A stretch of DNA of 64,000 nucleotides. It comes from Chrysogorgia sp. JL179-B06 (lineage: Eukaryota > Cnidaria > Anthozoa > Scleralcyonacea > Chrysogorgiidae). Positions 50,921 through 64,000 of this stretch are shown here, piece by piece. Where the stretch lies: positions 186,001 to 250,000 of the forward strand of contig JAYKKM010000082.1 of NCBI GenBank assembly GCA_035772405.1, written 5' to 3'. The translations under genes and the position numbers were made by a program. Numbering within the stretch: the stretch's first letter is position 1; every line of letters begins with the position of its first letter. The notes under the pieces were generated by a model. It was not told the origin of the DNA, searched no databases, and was given only the letters and a program-made list of their open reading frames with translations.

Positions 50921-52639
50921 TTTTAATACCTATTCAATCAATTTTACGCGTTCCTAAATACCCCTAAATTTTACTACGAAGCGCGAAAACTGATGTTTGT
51001 TAATATTAATATCCAAACATCCCGGATGTGATTTTTTACTAGGGGTATTTTTTTTACTTAGTAAAAAAATTTAAGTTTAATACTGATGTCATTAGCCAAT
51101 CAGGAATGAGTAAAATTGATTGAAATGGTATTATGATATTAATTAATAGAAGAATGTATAATTTTAAATGGACTCCGCATACATCATGGGTAGTATAATC
51201 AATGTAAAAAGTGAAAATATTCTTTATGGGAATTAAGATAATTCTTATCACAATAAAAATCATTGTGTACATTTAACGTCAAGGGGGCTGCACTTCCATA
51301 TAAAACGTATTTTAGGTGATTTCGCTTATACCCAGGACGAACATCAATCCTAAAACCAGCTTAAATCAATAATTCAGTTAGTCGTTTATCTCAGATAAAT
51401 CTGACTAATTTTATTATCAGATCGACGCCTGGTACATTTGGGGTAACGACTATATAGATCGTTTTTGACCCAACAGATGAAGTAAATCATTTAGGTCGAC
51501 CATGAACTGCAATTAAGTTCGTCTCATATAAAGAAGTTCGATGCAAAGCCCGTACCTAAATTAGTCAACCATAGACATAATTTCCTAGAAATAAAATATA
51601 TAGACTGATAGGTTTTTATACCATTAGCTACGTCTTCGCAATATTTTCGATTTTGACGTTCGTTTTCAAAGATAATACGTAACAGTAATGTAAGGTGAGT
51701 TTATGGTGTACATCTACTGTAGTCATGATGCAGAGATTACATGACTAGCGTATTTGACACTCAAAGTTTGTTTTATGATATCCAAAAATCAGCGGCGTTG
51801 TGAACAGAACGAGGACTCTTGGGAATACAAATTATTCATTATTTTTGTTTCGGATTAAGATTCTTTTGTTTGAACAAAGAATAACCGAGTAATTTTTTGT
51901 TAGGTGCAAGTACTCATTGCATGTCAGTTTCTGCGATGCCTGAGAATGAAAGAGTCTCGGCGGAAACGGCCGCTGTTTCCAGGAATCTAGGATTATAAAT
52001 TAACTCTTTCCTGACAGGCAAAAAACATCGAAAATTGAACCACCTCTTTGTTCTTTTGATATCTCTTGAAATAACCATAACTGTTGCGAAAGCTATACAT
52101 TTTCTGAAAGCCCAACAAACCGGCTTTTACTTGTGCTTTTAAATTTCCCGAACAAAAACATTATGTATGCTAATTTATAACATGTATGTTAATTTATATG
52201 CTAATTTATAACATGTATGCTAATTTATATTGATAAATTAGCATTAATTATCATAAATCAGGTTGAAAAATTTACATTTTTCTAGAAAAGGCCATCTTGC
52301 ACGCCCGCGTAGCATCTTGAAAACTCAAAATGCCACCAATCGCAGAGTTGTTTATGAAATCAAATCAAACTTGGCGTGTGCGTGGATCTCATTGTTCCTG
52401 GCGCTTGTCGAATTTCAATTTTTAATCTAGCGTTACCATGTGCCGCGTTTTTCGATTGATGACTTTGCGGGTCTTCTACGACCCATTTTGAATGGGCCCG
52501 TAAGGAAAGAGTTAAACAACATTTCAATGTATATAGTTACAGTTACACACGAACTAGTACACAGGCATTTTTGGCAAAAATAATACTCTAGTGTATATAT
52601 ATATATATACGAGATGGGATTACTCATTTGGTGTATACG
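50921..52639. other. intergenic; no gene seen
   Basis: Contains a small tandem of TATGCTAATTTATAACATG at 52160-52225 and a TA tract at about 52594-52610. No supported frame. Confidence 0.5.
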
Positions 52640-54777
52640 TATAGTGGTCTGGCAGCACCAATGTTATTAAACATAATGTTCCTGCTCGAATTTCAATCTA
52701 AAATTTCACACATCATTTTCAATCGTTGATTGTAGTATAATACCAAAATTTCAGCTCAATCGACTAAATATAACTACCTTAAGTAAACTAGGGTGAACTT
52801 TGGTATAGGGGTGTATATATTCTATAGTGGTTTAGCAGCACCCGTGTTATTGAACATAAAGTTCCCGATCGAATTTCAATCTAAAATTTCACACATAATT
52901 TTCAATCGTTGATTGTAGTATAATACCAAAATTTCAGCTCAATCGACTAAATATAACTACCTTAAGTAAACTAGGGTGAACTTTGGTATAGGGGTGTATA
53001 TATTCTATAGTGGTTTAGCAGCACCCGTGTTATTGAACATAAAGTTCCCGATCGAATTTCAATCTAAAATTTCACACATCATTTTCAATCGTTGATTGTA
53101 GTATAATACCAAAATTTCAGCTCAATCGACTAAATATAACTACCTTAAGTAAACTAGGGTGAACTTTGGTATAGGGGTGTATACATGTATATTCTATAGT
53201 GGTTTAGCAGCACCCGTGTTATTGAACATAAAGTTCCCGATCGAATTTCATTCTAAAATTTCACACATAATTTTCAATCGTTGATTGTAGTATAATACCA
53301 AAATTTCAGCTCAATCGACTAAATATAACTACCTTAAGTAAACTAGGGTGAACTTTGGTATAGGGGTGTATATATTCTATAGTGGTTTAGCAGCACCCGT
53401 GTTATTGAACATAAAGTTCCCGATCGAATTTCAATCTAAAATTTCACACATCATTTTCAATCGTTGATTGTAGTATAATACCAAAATTTAAGCTCAATCG
53501 ACTAAATATAACTACCTTAAGTAAACTAGGGTGAACTTTGGTATAGGGGTGTATATATTCTATAGTGGTTTAGCAGCACCCGTGTTATTGAACATAAAGT
53601 TCCCGATCGAATTTCAATCTAAAATTTCACACATAATTTTCAATCGTTGATTGTAGTATAATACCAAAATTTCAGCTCAATCGACTAAATATAACTACCT
53701 TAAGTAAACTAGGGTGAACTTTGGTATAGGGGTGTATATATTCTATAGTGGTTTAGCAGCACCCGTGTTATTGAACATAAAGTTCCCGATCGAATTTCAA
53801 TCTAAAATTTCACACATAATTTTCAATCGTTGATTGTAGTATAATACCAAAATTTCAGCTCAATCGACTAAATATAACTACCTTAAGTAAACTAGGGTGA
53901 ACTTTGGTATAGGGGTGTATATATTCTATAGTGGTTTAGCAGCACCCGTGTTATTGAACATAAAGTTCCCGATCGAATTTCAATCTAAAATTTCACACAT
54001 AATTTTCAATCGTTGATTGTAGTATAATACCAAAATTTCAGCTCAATCGACTAAATATAACTACCTTAAGTAAACTAGGGTGAACTTTGGTATAGGGGTG
54101 TATATATTCTATAGTGGTTTAGCAGCACCCGTGTTATTGAACATAAAGTTCCCGATCGAATTTCAATCTAAAATTTCACACATAATTTTCAATCGTTGAT
54201 TGTAGTATAATACCAAAATTTCAGCTCAATCGACTAAATATAACTACCTTAAGTAAACTAGGGTGAACTTTGGTATAGGGGTGTATATATTCTATAGTGG
54301 TTTAGCAGCACCCGTGTTATTGAACATAAAGTTCCCGATCGAATTTCAATCTAAAATTTCACACATAATTTTCAATCGTTGATTGTAGTATAATACCAAA
54401 ATTTCAGCTCAATCGACTAAATATAACTACCTTAAGTAAACTAGGGTGAACTTTGGTATAGGGGTGTATATATTCTATAGTGGTTTAGCAGCACCCGTGT
54501 TATTGAACATAAAGTTCCCGATCGAATTTCAATCTAAAATTTCACACATAATTTTCAATCGTTGATTGTAGTATAATACCAAAATTTCAGCTCAATCGAC
54601 TAAATATAACTACCTTAAGTAAACTAGGGTGAACTTTGGTATAGGGGTGTATATATTCTATAGTGGTTTAGCAGCACCCGTGTTATTGAACATAAAGTTC
54701 CCGATCGAATTTCAATCTAAAATTTCACACATCATTTTCAATCGTTGATTGTAGTATAATACCAAAATTTCAGCTCG
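52640..54777. repeat. 183-bp satellite array, 11 full copies plus a truncated twelfth
   Basis: Unit starts (TTTAGCAGCACC) fall at about 52648, 52831, 53014, 53203, 53386, 53569, 53752, 53935, 54118, 54301, 54484 and 54667, with a spacing of 183 except one 189 caused by a 6-base insert near 53184. The first unit is the most diverged. Units carry CACACATCATT or CACACATAATT in a pattern suggesting old dimers. The last unit breaks off at CAGCTCGACT. No coding frame is conserved. Confidence 0.95.
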
Positions 54778-55380
54778 ACTAGAGGGGCAGGTTTGGGGGC
54801 AATTGCCCTCCCAAATATTTCAAAAACAGAAATTTGGGCACTTTTTGCTAAATATTTCGGGCAGTTACGATATGTATTGCTGTGAAATGAACAATAAAAA
54901 ATCATATGAATAGGTTTAATTAGGTTTATAGATGAACTTTCATTTTTTTTCGCCTCAAATTAAATTTTCATAATCTGCAATTTGCGATGAGTATTATGCA
55001 TATTTTTTAATATGGGGACAAGGTTCAGATGTAATTATTGTTATAGTATTATTATCTGAATTTACAATGTTTAATTATTTATTATAATTTTACAAAATGT
55101 GAATGTGTGTGCAGGGCAGTAGACAGAAGTGTTAATTTAAAGCGTTGTTTGAAACGTCAGTATTTCTTTCCTCAGGTTCTTGATATAATTCAACACTTTT
55201 TTTTTGTAGTGTAAATTATTTTGGCACAGTTATATCAACAAATTTACAATAAACCAAGGCTTCCAGTCCCCCGGGATGAATGATCCCGTATTATCTGCTC
55301 AATGACAGGGGTGTCATGGGGTGCCACCCATTCCTTGTAGCTGGATTTAGGATGAACATTAGTGGATAACTAATGAATAT
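54778..55380. other. intergenic with low-copy repeat fragments
   Basis: Begins GGGGCAGGTTTGGGGGCAAT, a type of start seen in non-autonomous elements, and contains GAAACGTCAGTATTTC at about 55150. No gene. Confidence 0.4.
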
Positions 55381-55945
55381 CGAAGTGACTATAAAGCAAA
55401 AACTAAGTTTGTCTTATTGGAAAAAAAATCGAACATCGTCAATTTAAAGCTTGAGATTTATGTGATATTCAAATGTATGTATATATGACGTCAAACGTTT
55501 TACACGAAATCACTTGATTTTAGCAGCATGAATTGTACCAATTGAGCTCTTGCACATATTCCCAAGCTGGGTGACAAATCCATATAAACAAAAGGTTTGC
55601 CATTATTATTTGGTATAATAAACGTAGGAACTTTGAACTTGACACCCAACATGGCGACTTGACGTCATCTGCAAGAGTTCAATACGCGAAGTTTCGAACG
55701 ATTTTGTACAATAATCTTAAAGATACAGTATTTATAAAAGATACAGATTATATACAGTATATAATCTTAAAGAGTTTTGTAAACCTTTTGATCTCATATA
55801 TTTCACTTGAATAACACATCTCTCTAAATATATCATAATCTATATATATGAAATATGAAAGAAGTGTAAATTTATATTCTTCGTTATTTGAAGAGTTCTT
55901 TCAAATAATACAAACTTAATTTTCGCTCTATGGGCACTTTCAATA
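55381..55945. mobile_element. foldback element (family F, copy 3)
   Basis: Left AGTGACTATAAAGCAAAAAC pairs with right ATTTTCGCTCTATGGGCACT. It carries the family's GAGTTCTTTCAAATAA word. It ends 18 bases before the KDZ copy 2 stop codon. Confidence 0.6.
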
Positions 55946-56963
55946 TATCTATTACATGTCAACTACGTCTCATTGCTTTGCTTCGCTTCTTCACTGTATT
56001 CTTCTTCAAACTCTTCTTCTCCATCTTCGTCTTCCTCATCGTCATCTTCGTTGTCAGAAAACTCGAGTTCGTCCATCGTTCCATCTACTACTACACGTTT
56101 GAAGAGAGTAACACCTGTCTTTATCATCAGTTTGCCAAATACTATTCCAGACTTTAAAAGAGCCCTCTCACCAGCCATTGCAATTCGACTAAATTTATTG
56201 AATTTGTACTTTCCCTAAATATACACAAAACATAATATTAAACACTTATTTACTGACACCGCGTCAAAACCAAAGATTATGTTTTGTGGACAGGAAACCG
56301 GCGCCAATGACCCTTCGTCCAATGAGAAGTCACGGAATCTCTTACGAATTGTCAAATATTCAAAATCATCGTCTACATAGCACTGTACCTCGTCCAATTG
56401 TACAGAGCAGTCTGGAAGGTCATCAGTAGGTAGTTCGTCTTAAAAAAATGTTTGATTTTTTAATATTGTTGATGTACTCGTTAGATATCTTATAATCGTT
56501 GTTGCAACACATACCATTATCCAAAGAATCCAAGCGGGAAGAAAGATCAGGGATAACTTTATCTCTGTAATAGCAAAGAAACTGACGCATTTCGTCTTGA
56601 AGAACCAGAATCTCTTCTTCCAATCTCTTTCCAGTTAGGAATACCTCTACGGCCTTTCTCTTCGCCCGCAATGGCAACACAGCTATATGAAACAGAACAG
56701 ATACAGAAAAACATGATCCGAAATCATTAATAATTCATAAAACAAAATAAATCAGTATCAAAACGGTGCTCTGGGTATTGAAAAAACGTTAAGTTTTTAT
56801 ACGTTTTTTCAACTGTACAGTTGTGATATTTATTAATGTGCCAAGTTGTATTATTGTATGAATTTAGAATATCACTAGTCTAGTACAGTACTTCATGTAC
56901 TGTATGCAATCTCTAAAATATGGTATATACTATAGAGTATACATAGTATACAGTGTACATAGC

Positions 56964-57083
56964 AAAGTGAAAAGGTGGTAAACTGCCAAGATTTTTAGTG
57001 ACGAAATACTGACGTTTCTGATGTTGAAATGTCAGTATATTTCGTCACTAAAAATCTTGGGAGTTTACCACCTTTTCACTTTG
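56964..57083. repeat. hairpin repeat, copy 2 of 1368-1488
   Basis: Same arms and loop as 1368-1488, with one or two differences. Confidence 0.8.
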
Positions 57084-58337
57084 CTATATATCCAAACACT
57101 GTCTAACATCAGTGAACAGAAACATGCCTAAACAGTGCAAATGCATTGAGCGAAACAACTATAATACACCAACTGACCTGCCAAGCGACCTATATTCTTT
57201 ACTCTTTGTGAAATAGAGAAACTTAGCATCTCTATTTCTTCCCGAATGCGTTGACGTTTTTGAGAAGCTAAGAGTCTTTTTCCATCTTCCAAAGCCTCCG
57301 TTCTCTTGTCATCACACCCAATAATTTCAAAACTGGATTCCAGTTTCTCCAACAGCTTTTCCTTACGTTCCACATCTTCTTGGTTGCTTAATGCTTGCCT
57401 GAACAACTCACCATTCCCTGTGACAAGCGTAACGCCTACACCATCACGAGCTTCCTCGACAAACGGTTTTAGAGAGTTAGACTCGGAAATCTGCACGCTA
57501 AGTTGATAATACTGCATAAGCTCGTGTTCACGTTTTGTTGATCGGACCTCTCCAAACTGGCTACCTGTAATTTAGCAAAAACTATCGGTATAAATGTATA
57601 TGTTTGAATATGTAGTGACATAAGGATATAAACCACTAGTGACATAAGGATATAACCAAGGCATGGATGAAAACATACGTTTCCCACATCTGACAATCTC
57701 TTCAATCCATTTATCCCAAATACCATTTTCAAGCTGGTTGCCACAATCTATTTCCTGCATTTCCTTTTTGAGCTCCTCTTTATTAGCTTCTATCAATTTT
57801 TTGACCTAATATAATATTTGAATAATAATGAACAAAATACAACAATATTTCAAATTCAACTATAATAATCATGAAGACTATATAAAAAAATCCTTTGAAG
57901 TGCACATACATCAACATATCGTTTGGATAAACTCTTGTGCAGCTTTAACAACTTTTGCTTATTCCAAAAGAGAATATGTTCCGTCAGTGATTCATCGCGA
58001 CCTATTAAAACAATTTATGGTTTAAATCCACAATGCCCCATGTTTAGCACGTACAAAACTAAAGACAAACATGTAAATGTAAAACAAAGCAACTGAAGTC
58101 AAGGGCAGCTGCCCTGCTTTGTTTGTTACTGTGGAAGCAATAGTTATGGCACTGCCCGTTAGGCCAGGCCTGGTTTGTAATTTAGTTTTGATATTGTACC
58201 TGCTGCATTCATGTATTTAGTTGTTGATCCCAATCTGGATATGTAGCCATTAATTTGTTCGACTTCTTCTCCAGCAGTATATGCACTGCCGTGTTGCCAA
58301 CGGCCACCCCATGTAACCTATTACAATTTAAAGGTAA

Positions 58338-58739
58338 TATACGAAACGGTTGTGTTAATATATACACTGCTGTAGTGAATGTGGGAGAGCTTGGAGTAGA
58401 CAGACGATACATGGGCGATCGTCAAGCTCGTCGCTTGACGACCGCCCATGTATTGTCTGTCTACTCCAAGCTCTCCTACATTCACTACAGCGTTGTGTAT
58501 ATTAACGCATCCAAACATTACCGATATATAGTGACTGCCGCATAGGCAGCACATATATCAATCGAACCAGCACATCATTGTAACCTTCGCTCTCCATCTG
58601 AGTCTCGGTGGCTCAGTGGTTAGAGCGTCTCACCGGCAATAAGAAGGTTACAGGTTCGATTCCTGTCCGGGATTCAGAGTCATTTTTCTGAGGATACGAG
58701 CTTGACGATGACCATGTGTCGTCTATACGAAACGGTTGT
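58338..58739 (+). mobile_element. SINE composite, copy 2
   Basis: Equivalent of 2743-3144, including both 16-bp direct repeats, the hairpin and the tRNA-like unit (58602-58674). Confidence 0.7.
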
Positions 58740-59717
58740 TACATATACTGTACTGATTTGTTCCAGTAAAATTTAACCAAAGCAGACAAACAGGCCTGAA
58801 AGAACAAATGGTCCTAAACATGTTGTTCTTTTAGTGTTTGGCAAATCTAGTAACTTTCAAAGGTAAATATTGCAAAAATAATATAGCCATTCACTTAGTA
58901 TAAATTACCTGGCAAGACCAAATATGAGCTTTCCCATGCATTATTGAAAGAGCTGGTTTCATGAGGAAAGCTTCTGGAGGAGACAATTATTTTGGAAGGG
59001 AGGTAAACCATGGCCAATATTTGCAAATTACATCCTGCCACATAAATTTGACACCTTGTGGCAGAAGTCTGTGAATTTGAAGGTAATGCGCATATCCAAA
59101 TAATTCGCCTTGGTACATGTTAACAGCAGCAAGTGCAAATGCATGTCGACATCCAGCAACCTCAAGGCCAGTTTCATCTAATTTTGCCCTAGAATTGGCA
59201 TTATTTCTTGCAGCTTTCCAATTAGATGTGCCACAATACGAATTACCTGACTTTTTCTGCAAAAACCAAAATACAGTATAATTATACAACTACATATATT
59301 TTTGGGATTGATAAACGAAAGAAAAACCAGAAAGTAAATAATGTTTTAAACCCAAATTTTCATGTATTTTCATGTATGATATTTGTCAGTAAATCACAAC
59401 AAGTAAATCATTAAAATTGTGTCTGTAGATCTAACAAACGCTTGTAAATGCCGCTTAAATAATAAATGTTTACATGACTTCATTATTTAAGAAATTTTTA
59501 ATAATTTTATTTTAATAAATATAAAATGCAATTTTTAACTTAATTTGTTTATTTTAAATATGTAACTTTATTTATTTATGTAATGTACTTTATCTCAGAA
59601 AAGCACTTTTTAGCAAGTCAATAATTCTGGTCAATAAATCATGTGCAGTGAACAAAGTACACTGTAGCATAAATAATTTTGAGTTGTCCTCTGCCTACGA
59701 TGATGATATGATGATAT

Positions 59718-60401
59718 AGAAGCTTTGCATGGGTTACGTGACAAATGCAAAATTTTCTAAGTCTTAATAAGACTTCTTAAAAACTTCGTAACATTAAAGA
59801 ACATAGCAAGATACAATTTTGTTTATTTTTTAACTTCATATTTTAATGTTTGAATAAATTATGATGTATGCCAATAATTAATTACAATTAATTGCAATTA
59901 TTTACATAATTTATAATTCTCCACGATTTTGATATTAAATTGAGAATTGAGATAAAAGTCAAAAATGGTCTTTTTCTGTATTATCTTTTAGTTTAATTAA
60001 TAGTAAGGGCCAAAGCTAAAGAAATTCAAACTTTATTTTGATTTTGATTTATGGCAGCGCAAGGCCACCAAGATGGCCGCCATAATTAAAAATCAAAAAT
60101 AATAAAGTTTGAATTTCTGTAGTTAGTTAAGTATTATCTAAAGCAAAAGATAATACAGAAAAAGACCATTTTTGCCTTTCATCAAAATTTAATATCAAAA
60201 TCGGGGAGAATTATAAGCTATGCAAATGATCGTAATTAATTATTTGCATACATCATAATTTATTCAAACATTTAATATGCAAAATTCAAAATTAAGTAAG
60301 TTGTGTACCTTGCTATGTTCTTTAAGGTTCAGACATTTTCAAGAAGTTTTAATAACAATTTATAAAATTTTGTGTTTGCCACGTGACCATGCAAAACCTC
60401 T
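59718..60401. mobile_element. foldback element, copy 2 of 4123-4806
   Basis: Nearly base-for-base the same as in copy 1. Confidence 0.65.
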
Positions 60402-60550
60402 ATTGGTAATGTTTATTCTATTTATTTAGCTACATGTACATGTATTATAATCATTCATTATACATTGTTTATTGTAATTATTTAGCTTATTGTTCTCACC
60501 CTCCCAATATTCCGCATAAGAAATTCACGTTAAAGTAAAATCAACTTTAT

Positions 60551-60560
60551 GACAAACTAC
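60551..60560. other. empty target site of CACTA element 1
   Basis: GACAAACTAC has one AAA (60554-60556) where copy 1 has AAA, the 14.3-kb element, and AAA. The flanks match on both sides. Confidence 0.95.
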
Positions 60561-61549
60561 ATGCATGTGTTTTACAGCAACTACAGACTTGTAAACATTT
60601 GAATGTAAATCTGAAAAGCAATAGACCGCCAATTAATCTGAAAAATTATAAGACACATCCAATAATCATTAACTCATTTCAGTAAAAGAAAACACTGATA
60701 AATTCAGATGTACAATACCTTAGCTGCAGCAGATGTATATACATTTTTTAGATGTGCATCTACATCATCTTTTTCTTCAATGAACAGGTTACCATAGTAG
60801 CACTTTCTTTCCCCTCTATAAACATAAAAAATCAATTCATCAATTAATATGTAGTTAATTACTAGTAACAGGTCCAATAGAATACAAATACTGTACCTTG
60901 GTACACAACTATATCTGTATAATTTGGCATTTCCATCCACATGACAAGAGTGCTGGCATCCAAAACAGGAGGGACAGTCAATCCACTTTTTTCCCTGCAG
61001 GGATTCTATCTCATACATTGCAAAACACCACTCTTTAAATGCACGATGAAAAACTGTGACATTGATAGTAGCTGACTAAAAAAAGTTTAAAAAATCTTTA
61101 AGAAATAGTTTTATTTATAAACCGGTAGTCCATGAGTAGAAAGGCAGCCTTTGCACTTACAAAAATAAATTTTATCATCTTAGATAAAGTAAAATTATAT
61201 ACATAAGACATGATTCAAAACATCACAAATATTACATACCCTGCCTTTCTCACTAGAAATATTTCCCAGTGATCTAAGAAATGCAGTTTCTGAAGTGGCA
61301 GGCATATGTTTTCTCACATAATCCCACAGTCTGAAAACATCTTGGGAGAAAACATGATTAAATTGCTTGGGATTTCCAGGCCAGTAACCCTCGCTGATTA
61401 TAGTCTCCAATGATGTCAGCGAAAATTGTTCCTCACAATTATTGCAATAATATGAAGAAAGGAATAAGTCATATCGTCCTAAAATAAGACAATATATAAA
61501 ATTAGTGGATAATTAGGTGCATTTATTAATTTAATTTTATATATAATAT

Positions 61550-61812
<263 letters not shown>

Positions 61813-62070
61813 TATATATTATTAAATCCTCTCATATATCAATTAATTATTATTAAAGCCCTCTGTATACAAGAAGTTGTGTATCGCTTCGCTATTACTT
61901 TGGGAAGTGCGCTCGAGAGGCCTTTCTCCACATTATGGTTAGATGCGATGTCTGCCTGTTGGTGTTAAGTGAATTAGGTTCGCTTACCGGTTGGGGCAGT
62001 CACTTTTTCCATATATATGTATTTGACAATATTAAATCCTCTCATATATCAATTAAATATATATATATAC

Positions 62071-62110
<40 letters not shown>

Positions 62111-62467
62111 AAAGCATTTATGGTGAAGGAAAATTTCGAGTGTTGGAATACATACATTTTCAGACCAAACCGGGACCAATTGCCAAAAATGCAACTTCAA
62201 GGCCTTCCGGCTGGAATTGAACCCGCGACACTGCGATGCTAATATATATGAAGCAGTGTGGGACATCTAACAACATTAACAATCAACTTTACCTCCACAA
62301 GTTATAACAATACAAGTTTCATTAGATGGAACCAGTTTGAGTGTACCTTGCTCTTTACAATGTACACATTGTTTACAGAGCAGAAAGGGAGCACATCTCT
62401 CTGTTAAAATAAAAGAACAGTAATATAAACAGTAGAGCATCTCTTTGATATAAAAGAACAGTATATA

Positions 62468-62509
<42 letters not shown>

Positions 62510-64000
62510 AATATCTACAGACACGTATTTCGCTGTTCCACAGTTCATCAGTGTAGCTCGGTAAAATCTAGACATGACATGAGAACTATTTATACCCCAA
62601 GCGACTGCCGGTAAAATATATACATAGTACATGTATATATACATACCAGCATACAATACATGCACATAATTTATATACATATTTCTCAATCTATAGCACT
62701 CAAAGTTAATTTATAATCAAAGTTCCTCAACTACATGTATAAATACATGTACTGTACGCTGAATCTTACTGACAAATCCTAAAGATCCATCCTCCAAAAT
62801 GACATCCGTTGGAGAAATTTCCTGAAAAAATCCATTCATCCATACATCACGATCATGTAAAGGTTTCTCTTTATGCATTCCTTCACGCAGTTAGAACACA
62901 TCAATACCCTTGGCCCACATTGATGACAACGAATCACAGCATTCTTCGTATTACAAAAAAAGCAAATGGCATCTTGAGAAGGAACCATGTAGCTTTTAAG
63001 AAGAGCACTAAATAATGATTCTCTGTTACTCTCCCAATTTGCTTCCACTGACTGCATTCTTCTGGTCCATGTTGATTGACTATTGCATGTTATTTCTTGT
63101 GCTAATTGCTCACAGGTTGTTATGCAGTTACTTAAACTTTCTAAAACATTCCCAAACAAAACAAATTACAAGACCGATTACAAGATATATATATATTTAT
63201 ATTTATATTTATATTTATATTTATATATATATATATATATATATGATGAAGGGCTCCACTCGAAACGTCAGTATTTCGTCACTAAATTATTGGCAGTTTA
63301 CCACCTTTTCACTTTGCTATATATTCAAAACACTGTCTACGCAGCACTCTACTTTTTTAATATATATATAGATCAATGTCTTGAAGAAACAAGTTGTGAG
63401 TTGATGCAGAACTAACAGCATATGTAAATATGATACAGAACTGATTTATTATTTATCACTTCTGTATCATGATATACATACTCAGAGACACTGATTAAAG
63501 GTCATTAAACCTTAATTTCTTTTGAATTTTCTTGAATTATTAATTATTTTAGAAATATATACAATATATATAAATCCAAACAAAAACACTACTTAATAAC
63601 CAGCTTATCCACCTACTGTAGCATAGAACATTACTTTACTCAGCTAGACAGATTTATACATAAAACTACACATGGACAAACCTGTTGAGGTGGCATAGGT
63701 AGACGTTTCTTCTGATTCAGTCATATCACAATCACTTTCGGCCATGTCACCTGACTCACCTGTATGTTAAATACAACCACACACAGTCACACACGTAAAT
63801 ATAAATTATGCTATACAAACAAACACTAGCCAGATGACCGCATAGGCTACATATATATATATTTATATATATAGTGGCTATATAACCTATATTGGGGGTA
63901 TTCCGTATTCTGGAATATTTGCTGAGTTTGCTCCATTTGATTTGTCTGCTAGATGTGGCGGGGTACTCTGCAAATGCTCCAAAAAGTCTCCAGCTAATAT

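Noticed and set aside
55930..56157. Plus-strand frame opposite the KDZ last exon (also at 3-245)
   Set aside because: Ser-rich shadow of the acidic C-terminal exon on the minus strand, which has the splice site, frame and stop.

Overview
The window is AT-rich, intron-rich metazoan DNA with no bacterial features. GT-AG introns, tRNA-derived SINEs, long simple-sequence tracts and CMC and KDZ DNA transposons point to an early-branching invertebrate such as a sponge or cnidarian; this is inference, because no host gene was recognised. Almost everything readable is mobile DNA, layered in a way that lets insertions be dated against each other.

Layout. (1) 1-23114 is a 16-exon KDZ (Kyakuja-Dileera-Zisupton) transposase pseudogene on the minus strand. 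It is split in intron 7 by a 14.3-kb CACTA/EnSpm transposon (4962-19296, target duplication AAA). (2) 23133-25246 is an inverted-repeat block, and 25266-25791 a small zinc-ribbon gene running away from the KDZ gene. (3) 26621-44347 is a second, 17.7-kb CACTA/EnSpm transposon (target duplication ATA), whose transposase gene is itself interrupted by a 4.4-kb element (36479-40885). (4) 44348-55962 is repeat-rich intergenic DNA: several foldback elements, a telomere-like 36-bp array, a 183-bp satellite (52640-54777) and one weakly supported gene. (5) 55963-64000 is a second copy of the KDZ gene. It lacks the CACTA insertion, so it gives a clean empty site at 60554-60556.

The two CACTA elements share termini (CACAGSACRAAAA), hundreds of bases of subterminal TTTAAG-type repeats and a Tnp2-type DDE transposase with an N-terminal zinc finger. 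They also share a second, five-exon gene whose exon lengths (71, 104/108, 110/110, 337/339) are conserved although the proteins have diverged. I know no function for this companion gene. The second element also carries a coiled-coil plus protein-kinase gene. The arrangement differs: in element 1 the transposase and companion gene diverge from a 123-bp spacer; in element 2 the companion gene diverges from the kinase gene and the transposase starts near the opposite end.

Most genes are broken as written. Several lesions are one-base length changes in homopolymers, which could be decay or assembly error. The two KDZ copies share two lesions and each has private ones.
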